Origin: Spirochaetaceae bacterium UBA4077
GTDB lineage: Bacteria > Spirochaetota > Spirochaetia > Treponematales > Rectinemataceae
NCBI GenBank assembly: GCA_002383375.1
Contig: DFYR01000084.1
Location: 268-8,326 of the forward strand
DNA: 8,059 nt
Direction of reading: 5' to 3'
Every line of letters begins with the position of its first letter. Positions within the stretch are counted from its first letter, which is position 1. A program made the position numbers and the translations under genes. This document shows positions 1 through 6,060 of the stretch, piece after piece. The notes under the pieces are model-generated. The model did not search any database. It was not told the origin of the DNA and saw only the letters and a program-made list of their open reading frames with translations.

Positions 1-1
1 C

Positions 2-811
2 CGCCGCGAGGCGGGCGCCCCAACCGGCCAGCCCGTCCTCTCCGTCGAGAACCTCTGGGTCGACATGCCCGGCGAAACCGTCCGGGATGTCTCCTTCCAG
101 GTCAACAAAGGCGAAATCTTCGGCATCGGCGGGCTGGCCGGCCAGGGCAAGCTCGGAATCCCCAACGGCATCATGGGCCTCTACGCGGCGGGCGGCGCGG
201 TCACCCTCAACGGCAAGTCCATCCAGCTCAACAACCCCGGCGAAGCCCTCAAGGCGGGCATGGCCTTCGTCTCCGAGGACCGGCGCGGGGTAGGCCTTCT
301 CCTGGACGAAAGCCTGGACTGGAATATCGCTTTCTCTGCCATGCAGGTCCACGGCAAGTACCTTAAACCCGTCCTGGGCGGGCTTTTTTCCTTAAGGGAC
401 GAAGCCGCCATGGCGGCCTTGAGCCAGGAGTACATAAAGCTGCTGGACATCAAGTGCACCGGACACAAGCAGAAAGCCAAGGAACTCTCCGGCGGCAACC
501 AGCAGAAAATCTGCCTGGCCAAGGCCTTCGCCCTCAAGCCCGACCTCCTCTTCGTCTCCGAGCCCACCAGGGGCATCGACGTGGGCGCCAAGCGCCTCGT
601 GTTGGATACTTTGCGCAAATACAACCAGGAATACGGTACCACCATCGTCATGATCTCCAGCGAGCTGGAAGAACTCCGCTCTACCTGCGACAGGATCGCC
701 ATAATCGACGAAGGCAGAATAGCCGGCATACTTCCTCCCACCACCGACGTGGCGGAATTCGGCATTCTCATGGCTGGCGTCGCCGAAGCCAAGGAGGCGG
801 TCAATGCGTAA
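2..811 (+). CDS. Sugar/nucleoside-type ABC importer ATPase, C-terminal ATPase domain (5' end outside window)
   Basis: This is the C-terminal half of a tandem ATPase of the RbsA/YufO class, which powers a BPD_transp_2 importer at the inner face of the membrane. The reading frame is open from base 2, so the first methionine at 65 is internal and the N-terminal ATPase domain lies upstream. The P-loop GLAGQGKLG (131-157) has Leu where Ser/Thr normally follows Lys. The signature LSGGNQQK is at 485-508. The Walker B region LLFVSEPTRGID (545-580) has Ser in place of the usual Asp before Glu-Pro. Degenerate second ATPase sites are known in this class, so these changes need not mean loss of function. 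The stop overlaps the next ATG, and AAGGAGG at 791-797 serves that gene. The family is sure; the substrate is unknown. Confidence 0.93.
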   Translation, partial: RREAGAPTGQPVLSVENLWVDMPGETVRDVSFQVNKGEIFGIGGLAGQGKLGIPNGIMGLYAAGGAVTLNGKSIQLNNPGEALKAGMAFVSEDRRGVGLLLDESLDWNIAFSAMQVHGKYLKPVLGGLFSLRDEAAMAALSQEYIKLLDIKCTGHKQKAKELSGGNQQKICLAKAFALKPDLLFVSEPTRGIDVGAKRLVLDTLRKYNQEYGTTIVMISSELEELRSTCDRIAIIDEGRIAGILPPTTDVAEFGILMAGVAEAKEAVNA

Positions 812-1847
812 CCTCAAAGCCTTCATCCAGGACTTCGGCTGGCCCCGGGTCATCATCTTCCTCTTCCTGGTCTCCCTCTTCGTCCTCGCCCCCTTCGTGG
901 GCGTGCGCCTGGACGCCTCCTTCTCCGACGTGCTCAACCGCTTCGGCCAGTACGCCATCCTCGTACTCGCCCTGGTACCCATGATACAGTCCGGCTGCGG
1001 CCTCAACTTCGGCCTGGCCTTGGGCATCGTGGCTGGCCTTTTAGGCGCCACCCTTTCCTTGCAGTTCGAACTACGGGGAATCTGGGGCTTTTTCGGAGCC
1101 ATAGCTCTGTCAGCCCCCTTCTCCGTGCTTTTCGGCTACGTCTACGGCAAGCTCCTCAACAAGGTAAAGGGCGAGGAAATGACCATCGCCATGTACGTGG
1201 GCTTCTCCTTCGTCATGCTCATGTGCATCATGTGGCTCGTCCTCCCCTACAACAGCCCCACCATGGTCTGGGGCTTCGCCGGCAAGGGCCTGCGCACCAC
1301 CATCACCGTCGAAGGCTACTGGCTCAAGATCCTCAACGATTTCCTGGCTATTCGAATAGGAAGATTCTTCGTCTTCCCCACCGGCCTCTTGCTTTTCGTG
1401 GGCTTCTGCGCCTTCTGCATGTGGGTCTTCCTCAAGTCCAAGACCGGCACCGCCATGACCGCCGTGGGCTCCAACCCCGACTACGCCCGGGCCTCGGGGG
1501 TGAGCGCCGACAAGATGCGCACCATCTCCGTCATCATCTCCACCTTCCTGGGCGCCGTGGGCATCATTGTCTACCAGCAGAGCTTCGGCTTCATCCAGCT
1601 CTACACGGCCCCCAGCCCAATGGTCTTCCCCGCCGTGGCCGCCATCCTCATCGGAGGCGCCAGCATCAACAAGGCATCCATGGTCAACGTCCTGGTGGGC
1701 ACCTTCCTCTTCCAGGGCCTGCTGACTATGACCCCTTCGGTGATCAATTCGATACTGCAGACGGATATGTCGGAGGTGATACGAATTATCGTCTCCAACG
1801 GCATGATCATGTACGCCCTCACTCGAAAGGTTAAGGTGACAAAATGA
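804..1847 (+). CDS. ABC importer permease 1, BPD_transp_2 family
   Basis: This is an integral membrane permease of 347 residues, the usual length for one half of an RbsC/YufP-type channel. Several hydrophobic helices are visible, for example residues 13-33, 50-60, 71-85 and 95-112. The conserved cytoplasmic coupling loop, with AVGSNPDYARASGV inside residues 216-242, would contact the ATPase. The glycine motif ILIGGAS lies at 281-287, as expected for the family. The start at 804 is well supported by AAGGAGG six bases upstream and by overlap with the end of the ATPase gene. Its stop codon overlaps the ATG of the second permease (ATGA). It should form a heterodimer with that permease. Substrate specificity cannot be read from the sequence. 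Confidence 0.95.
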   Translation: MRNLKAFIQDFGWPRVIIFLFLVSLFVLAPFVGVRLDASFSDVLNRFGQYAILVLALVPMIQSGCGLNFGLALGIVAGLLGATLSLQFELRGIWGFFGAIALSAPFSVLFGYVYGKLLNKVKGEEMTIAMYVGFSFVMLMCIMWLVLPYNSPTMVWGFAGKGLRTTITVEGYWLKILNDFLAIRIGRFFVFPTGLLLFVGFCAFCMWVFLKSKTGTAMTAVGSNPDYARASGVSADKMRTISVIISTFLGAVGIIVYQQSFGFIQLYTAPSPMVFPAVAAILIGGASINKASMVNVLVGTFLFQGLLTMTPSVINSILQTDMSEVIRIIVSNGMIMYALTRKVKVTK

Positions 1848-3043
1848 GTCCCAAGAAAAAATCCTTAAGCACCTGGTTTTCCGAGTACGCCGTCGTGGTC
1901 ATTTTCCTGGCCATCACCGTCGCCGCCATCGGACCCTCCAAGCTCTCCCTCAACTACATCATCCAGGAAGTGATCACCCGCCTGGGCCGAAACTCCTTCC
2001 TGGTCATCGCCCTCCTTTTGCCCATTTACGCGGGCATGGGCATCAACTTCGCCATGACCCTGGGCGCCATGGCCGGACAGATCGGCCTCATCTTCGCCGT
2101 CGACTGGTCGGTGGCCGGCTGGCAAGGCCTGGTCTTCGCCTTCCTCGTGGGGCTTCCGATCTCGATCCTTCTAGGCTGGGTCAGCGGCAGCGTCATGAAC
2201 AGGGCCAAGGGCCGGGAAATGGTCACGGGCTACATCCTCGCCTTCTTCATCAACGGAATTTACCAATTCTTCGTCCTCTACCTCATGGGATCGGTAATCC
2301 CCATGCGGAACCCCGCGATAATCCTCTCCCGCGGCTATGGCATCCGCAACACTCTTAATCTCGAATCGGTGCGCCAATCCCTGGACAATATCCTCAAGGT
2401 AAGGCTGGGGCCCTTCTCGATCCCCCTGGTCACCTTCATCGTCATCGCCCTGCTCTGCGTCTTCATCGTCTGGTTCAGAAAGACCAAGCTCGGCCAGGAC
2501 ATGAGGGCGGTGGGCCAGGACATGGCGGTGGCCGACGCCGCGGGCATTCCCGTCGAGAAAACGCGCATCGTCGCCATCATCATCTCCACCGTCCTTGCCT
2601 GCGCCGGCCAGATAATCTTCCTGCAGAACATGGGCAACCTGGCCACCTACAACGCCCACGACCAGACCAGCTTCTTCGCCGCCGCGGCCATCCTCGTCGG
2701 CGGCGCCTCGGTCACCCACGCCGCCATCCCCAACGTCTTCATCGGCGTCGTGCTTCTGCACGCCATGTTCATCGTATCCCCCCTGGCCGGCCAGAACCTC
2801 TTCGGCTCGGCCATGATCGGCGAATACTTCCGCCAGTTCATCGGCTACGGCGTCATCGCCATCTCCCTGGTGCTCTACGCCTGGAAAACCCGCAAGGCGG
2901 CGGACAACGCCCGCTCAGGTCTGCGTGGAGGTGTGTCGGCCAACGGCTCGCTGGGCGCCAACAATAAAACCGCGTTGGACGCCACCGGCAAAGCCTCTGA
3001 AGGCGAGGATTCCGAAGGCAAGGCCAAGGGGGGCAGGGCATGA
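1844..3043 (+). CDS. ABC importer permease 2, BPD_transp_2 family
   Basis: This is the second permease subunit of the same importer, 399 residues long. It shows the same layout as its neighbour: hydrophobic helices from about residue 15, a coupling loop RAVGQDMAVADAAGI (221-235) and the AAILVGGASV motif (281-290). It is longer than permease 1 mainly because about 50 residues follow the last helix. That tail (about 350-399) is rich in Gly, Ala, Ser, Lys and Glu, looks disordered, and has no counterpart in permease 1. The ATG at 1844 overlaps the previous stop, with AAGGTG at 1833-1838 as a plausible ribosome site. The stop overlaps the ATG of the following small gene, so the two are probably translationally coupled. 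Confidence 0.95.
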   Translation: MSPKKKSLSTWFSEYAVVVIFLAITVAAIGPSKLSLNYIIQEVITRLGRNSFLVIALLLPIYAGMGINFAMTLGAMAGQIGLIFAVDWSVAGWQGLVFAFLVGLPISILLGWVSGSVMNRAKGREMVTGYILAFFINGIYQFFVLYLMGSVIPMRNPAIILSRGYGIRNTLNLESVRQSLDNILKVRLGPFSIPLVTFIVIALLCVFIVWFRKTKLGQDMRAVGQDMAVADAAGIPVEKTRIVAIIISTVLACAGQIIFLQNMGNLATYNAHDQTSFFAAAAILVGGASVTHAAIPNVFIGVVLLHAMFIVSPLAGQNLFGSAMIGEYFRQFIGYGVIAISLVLYAWKTRKAADNARSGLRGGVSANGSLGANNKTALDATGKASEGEDSEGKAKGGRA

Positions 3044-3537
3044 AAAAGACCAAGAAGCCGATGAGCGCCCGCAGCCTCATCGCCCGATCGATTCTCCTCG
3101 TCCTCTACATCGCCGTCATGCTGATCATGGTGTTCTCAGGCAGGCAGCATACTATTCTCATCGACAACAAGGACGCCCCCGACGGTTCCTACACCGCCAT
3201 CGACGGCATGGAAGTGCAGATCGACAACCTAGAAGCCCTCGAATATTATCCTGGTGACCGCGACAAGGCGGTTGTTCAGGGCCAGCGGCACAAAATCAAG
3301 GTGAACATGTTCATGGAAGGCCGCGAATTCGAAGCCAGCTTCCGCATACCCTTCGGCCAGGACATGATCCTCCTCTCGGTGCCCAAGTTGGCCGCCGGCC
3401 TCGAACCCTACTTCGAGCCCTTCACGGTCCTGGAAAGCATCGCCTCCGATGCCGTCGAGGAAGCCCCCAGCTCCTTCGGCGCCGATTCCCCTATCGGCCT
3501 CGAAGAAAGCCCTCCCGCCCCTGAGCTGATCCAATAG
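3040..3537 (+). CDS. Small membrane-anchored protein of the ABC operon, DUF6672-like
   Basis: This is a 165-residue protein with a basic N-terminus (MKKTKKP), one strong hydrophobic helix at about residues 12-32, and a roughly 130-residue domain that should lie outside the cytoplasmic membrane. Just after the helix is GRQHTILIDNKD, followed by a beta-rich stretch containing YYPGDRDKAVVQGQRHKIKV. From memory this matches DUF6672, a family of unknown function found next to BPD_transp_2 permeases; no search was run. The last 25 or so residues are rich in Pro, Glu and Ser. It is the last gene of the operon, with a four-base overlap with permease 2 and a terminator just after it. It may be an accessory subunit of the importer, but that is inferred only from position. 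Confidence 0.8.
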   Translation: MKKTKKPMSARSLIARSILLVLYIAVMLIMVFSGRQHTILIDNKDAPDGSYTAIDGMEVQIDNLEALEYYPGDRDKAVVQGQRHKIKVNMFMEGREFEASFRIPFGQDMILLSVPKLAAGLEPYFEPFTVLESIASDAVEEAPSSFGADSPIGLEESPPAPELIQ

Positions 3538-3574
3538 CGCGCGACTTTAATCGCGCAGCTTTACCCCAATAACC

Positions 3575-3610
3575 ATAAGGCTGTCCGGCACATCGCCCGG
3601 ACAGCCTTAT
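3575..3610 (+). terminator. Terminator of the ABC importer operon
   Basis: A perfect 14-bp inverted repeat (ATAAGGCTGTCCGG and its complement at 3597-3610) encloses an 8-base loop, 37 bases after the last operon gene. The downstream side is T-rich (TATTTGCTTTCTTT) but has no clean U-run. A smaller GC hairpin, GCGCGA/TCGCGC at 3539-3556, lies between the stop codon and this one. It could work in either direction. Confidence 0.82.
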
Positions 3611-3631
3611 TATTTGCTTTCTTTGACACGA

Positions 3632-3658
3632 TTACAGGATTGGCAGGATTAACAGGAA
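3632..3658 (+). repeat. Three 9-nt CAGGA-type tandem units at the left island edge
   Basis: Three consecutive units, TTACAGGAT, TGGCAGGAT and TAACAGGAA, share the core CAGGA at exact 9-base spacing. They lie where the GC-rich operon gives way to AT-rich, decayed sequence. Similar nine-base periodic intergenic repeats are familiar to me from several bacterial genomes. A diverged relative in the opposite orientation lies at about 6809-6845. Confidence 0.6.
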
Positions 3659-3717
3659 TCTTTCGAGAATCGTCTGCTTTTAAATTAGAACCTATGATAA
3701 AATAACCGAATAACTTC

Positions 3718-3741
3718 ATAGAGTATAAATATATATTCTAT
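3718..3741. repeat. AT-rich inverted repeat, possible hairpin
   Basis: Ten-base arms, ATAGAGTATA and TATATTCTAT, face each other across a four-base AATA loop. Nine of ten positions are Watson-Crick pairs and the tenth is G-T. It lies in the roughly 200-base gap between the operon terminator and the hsdM remnant. No function can be assigned; the sequence is so AT-rich that chance is possible. Confidence 0.4.
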
Positions 3742-3813
3742 ATGAGGTTGCCAATTACCAACTCAGCGAAAACGCCGACGAGAACGCTAATAAAACGAGG
3801 GCAGTGATTGATA

Positions 3814-3996
3814 ATGGAACAAGATGAAGTCTGCTTTGTTGGCCTCCCCGATGAAGAGGACGATTTCGATTTTACCGAAAGCTTCACCATGGTAAAAGCA
3901 GAATTAGAAGCACAGCTCGTAGAAGAAGCGAAGCTCAACCAGGTCATCCTGGAAAACTTGGCCAAGGTGAAGCTGCAGTGGTCCCGAAAACCTTGA
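3814..3996 (+). pseudogene. C-terminal remnant of a type I methyltransferase subunit (HsdM-like)
   Basis: Only about 60 codons are open. The segment FVGLPDEEDDFDF followed by KAELEAQLVEEAKLNQ and ILENLAKVKL resembles the extreme C-terminus of HsdM proteins, where a 'YVG..EDD' stretch leads into a charged helix that packs against HsdS. The SAM-binding motif and NPPF/Y catalytic motif are absent. No HsdM-like reading continues upstream in any frame, because the three frames just before 3814 soon meet stops, so the body of the gene appears deleted. The ATG at 3814 is probably not a native start. The assignment is from remembered family pattern plus the nearby HsdR and HsdS pieces. It could instead be an unrelated small acidic ORF. 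Confidence 0.55.
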
Positions 3997-4047
3997 AGTC
4001 GCAATTTGCGGTCTTATAGGGAGAAGCTTGGATATGTTGGAGCTAGT

Positions 4048-4925
4048 ATGAGTGACACTCGCGAAATCATCGCATCCGATATTCAAAACCGAATCTACAC
4101 AATACGCGGCATTCAAGTCATGATCGACAGGGATCTAGCGGAATTGTACCAGGTTGATACAAAAGTCTTAAATCAAGCTGCAAAAAGGAATAATGAGCGA
4201 TTTCCATCCAATTTCAAATTTTAACTCACTAAATCCGAGAAAATGGAACTGGTCACAAATTGTGACCGGTTCGAAATTTTAAAACATTCTTCAAGTGGTC
4301 CTTTCGCTTTTACCGAGCAAGGTGTAGCTATGCTCTCAACAGTTCTCCGCAGTGACACCGCCATTAAAGTAAGCATTCAGATCATGAATGCCTTCGTTGC
4401 TATGCGACGTTTCCTCAGGGATAGTGCTGAGGTTTTCCATCGCCTTGATTCTCTTGAGCTCAAGCAGCTGGAGACTGATAAAAAAGTCGAAAGAGTTCTT
4501 AATGCCATTGAAGATTCTTCTTCTCTGCCTAAACAGGGCATCTTCTTCGAAGGACAGGTTTTCGATGCCTGGAAATTCGCATCTGACCTCGTTCGATCGG
4601 CTAAAAGCTCCATTGTCCTTATTGATAACTATATCGACGACACTGTTCTGCAGCTCTTTGCTAAGCGAAAAAAACGGTCGCCGTTTCTCTTTTGACAAAA
4701 TCCATCTCTTCCCAGCTCAAAACCGATCTAGAAAAATTCAACACGCAATACGAGCCTATCCAAATCGAAGAATTCACCGACTCCCACGATCGTTTTCTCA
4801 TCATTGACGACAAGGATATCTATCACATCGGCGCCTCGCTAAAGGACTTGGGCAAAAAGTGGTTCGCGTTCTCGAAAATAGAACGTGGTGCCGTAGAGAT
4901 GTTAAACAAGATAAAGACTACATGA
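4048..4925 (+). pseudogene. ORF6N-domain protein with C-terminal PLD-like domain, broken by a nonsense codon and a frameshift
   Basis: Repaired, this would be about 292 residues. The ATG at 4048 is chosen because GGAG lies five bases upstream and the ORF6N hallmark NRIYTIRGIQVMIDRDLAELY begins soon after it. An in-frame TAA (4222-4224) interrupts NFKF-LTKSEK, where the family normally has Gln, so CAA to TAA is the simplest change. The same frame continues through LVTNCDRF, AFTEQGVAMLS and AFVAMRRFL to 4695. There a -1 shift at the A7 run (4668-4674) is needed to reach TVAVSLLTKS and the end at 4925. The C-terminal part holds SHDRFLIID (an H-x-R-x4-D variant of the PLD HKD motif) and HIGASLKDLG. 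ORF6N genes often sit inside type I restriction loci, as here. Its role there is unknown. Confidence 0.85.
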
Positions 4926-5190
4926 ATAATAAGAAACGAAGCATAACCAAGGGGGGAAGCCTCCTCGCTTGCTTAACCTTAGGTCTATTACAGTGATTAA
5001 ACCCTTCAAGGCGTCTGTTATTCCAATAAAATAAACTTGATTAACAATAGTACTGATGATAAAAACTAATAATGAAAGGAGTTAATAATTATAATCGTTT
5101 ATATTGGGTAATAAATTAGCAATGTTCGTAGAATGGGTTCACATGCCCATTAACGTTACCCCACGGTGTATAAAAAGGATACGCTGAAGT
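4926..5190. other. AT-rich spacer between the ORF6N pseudogene and hsdR
   Basis: No gene can be supported in this 265-base stretch. It contains a short AATGGG/CCCATT inverted repeat (5132-5137 and 5146-5151), an isolated AAAGGAG with no start codon at a suitable distance, and AAAGGA at 5174-5179, eleven bases before the hsdR ATG, which could be that gene's ribosome site. A 22-codon ORF at 5122-5187 has no ribosome site and no recognisable sequence. Confidence 0.5.
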
Positions 5191-5840
5191 ATGGCTGAAT
5201 CAGAAGAACAGACAAGAAAAGTCAGAATTGATGAAAAACTGAGATCACCGCTTCTCAAGTGGACTATTATTCCCAACGATAAAGTGTCCGATTACACTAC
5301 TCTGACTGCCCATGCGGTCGAAGAATTTCCGACCGAAACCGGCCCGGCGGATTATGCCCTTTTCGTCGAGGGTATGTTGCTCGGAATTATAGAGGCGAAA
5401 AAATTTCCGTTGGTGCTGGCAATGTTCTTGAACAAGCCAAAAGATACTCAAGAGGCGTGCGAGCCACTATAGGCGAATGGCGCGGATATAAAGTGCCATT
5501 TTTATATTCCACCAATGGGGAGCTGATTTTTCATCTCGATGTCCGAAAAAAGAGAACACTTCATGCCAACTCAATGATTTTCATTCTCCACAGGCATTAC
5601 TGGACAAGTTCAACAGAGATACCGATAAAGCCGAACGATGGTTTGGCGAGCATCTGGTACAAGAGATCAGCCGCCTGCGTCCCTATCAGGTAGGAGCCAT
5701 CGAGGCTATTGAAAATGAAATTCGCGCCGGCAAAAAAAAGATGCTCCTCGCCATGGCAGCCTTTGAAATCCCGGAAGGCATAAAGCTTGATAAAGCCTAT
5801 GAAGTGTACAGCCAAGAATTCAGGCGCGAGGATTTAGATC
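5191..5840 (+). pseudogene. hsdR: N-terminal remnant of type I restriction endonuclease subunit HsdR
   Basis: The sequence reads as an HsdR N-terminus through three frames. Codons 1-71 give the nuclease domain: EQTRKVRIDEKL, then HAVEEFPTETGPADYALF and GIIEAKK, with Asp54 and Glu68-x-Lys70 as the PD-(D/E)xK residues. A -1 shift in A6 (5398-5403) leads to ISVGAGNVLEQAKRYSRG and GEWRGYKVPFLYSTNGEL. A second -1 shift in A6 (5546-5551) leads to NDFHSPQALLDKFNRDTDKA and LRPYQVGAIEAIENEIRAGK. After MLLAMA (about 5755) the expected TGTGKT Walker A and next helicase segment are missing in-frame, and reading resumes with AFEIPEGIKLDKAYEVYSQE and FRREDLD. The gene then ends against hsdS sequence. Everything beyond the first helicase motifs, several hundred residues, is gone, so no translocase or restriction activity is possible. 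The right boundary is approximate. Confidence 0.88.
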
Positions 5841-5841
5841 A

Positions 5842-6060
5842 GGCACGAAACTACAACAATTACCTCTCCCCCTCCCGCCCCTTAACGAACAAAAACGCAT
5901 CGTCGCCAAACTGGATGCCATCATGCCCCGTATCGACGCGGTAAAAGAGCGGCTGGATAAGGTGCCGGGCATTCTCAAACGCTTCCGTCAGTCGGTGCTG
6001 ACCGCGGCGAGGAAAAGAAAGGCAAAAAAACCTGCTGCTAAAAGCGGGAGCGGAAAATGA
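5842..6060 (+). pseudogene. hsdS: C-terminal remnant of type I specificity subunit HsdS
   Basis: About 70 codons of an HsdS C-terminus are open: LQQLPLPLPPLNEQKRIVAK, then a coiled-coil helix with DAIMPRIDAVKERLDKVPG and LKRFRQSVLTAA, ending in a Lys-rich tail. PLPPLxEQxRIVxKL is the classic segment where the second target-recognition domain meets the conserved helix that binds HsdM. Both target-recognition domains and the first helix are absent. The frame is continuous from about 5803, but recognisable HsdS sequence begins only near 5848 and the left end abuts the HsdR remnant in another frame. No start codon or ribosome site is evident. The stop TGA overlaps the radC ATG (ATGA at 6057-6060), so in the intact ancestor radC was probably coupled to hsdS. 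Confidence 0.85.

Noticed and set aside
181..1102. Long minus-strand open frames opposite the ATPase and permease genes
   Set aside because: They are antisense shadows of GC-rich genes with strong third-position bias; their translations have low-complexity composition and no family motifs.
2171..2761. Minus-strand open frame of 196 codons opposite permease 2
   Set aside because: The translation is an Asp/Glu/Gly-rich shadow and the plus strand holds a clear permease with conserved motifs.
3738..4004. Minus-strand ORF over the hsdM remnant
   Set aside because: It is Ser-rich with no recognisable motif and no ribosome site; the plus-strand reading resembles an HsdM C-terminus.
4251..4267. Perfect palindrome GGTCACAA-A-TTGTGACC that could be an operator
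   Set aside because: It encodes the conserved LVTNCDR segment of the ORF6N family in frame, so the coding sequence explains it and there is no gene start nearby.
4388..4807. Plus-strand ORF of 139 codons overlapping the ORF6N pseudogene
   Set aside because: It is the wrong-frame translation of a region whose other frame contains conserved ORF6N-family segments.
5122..5187. A 22-codon ORF just before hsdR, possible leader peptide
   Set aside because: It has no ribosome-binding site and no attenuator-like structure or codon run; chance is sufficient in AT-rich sequence.
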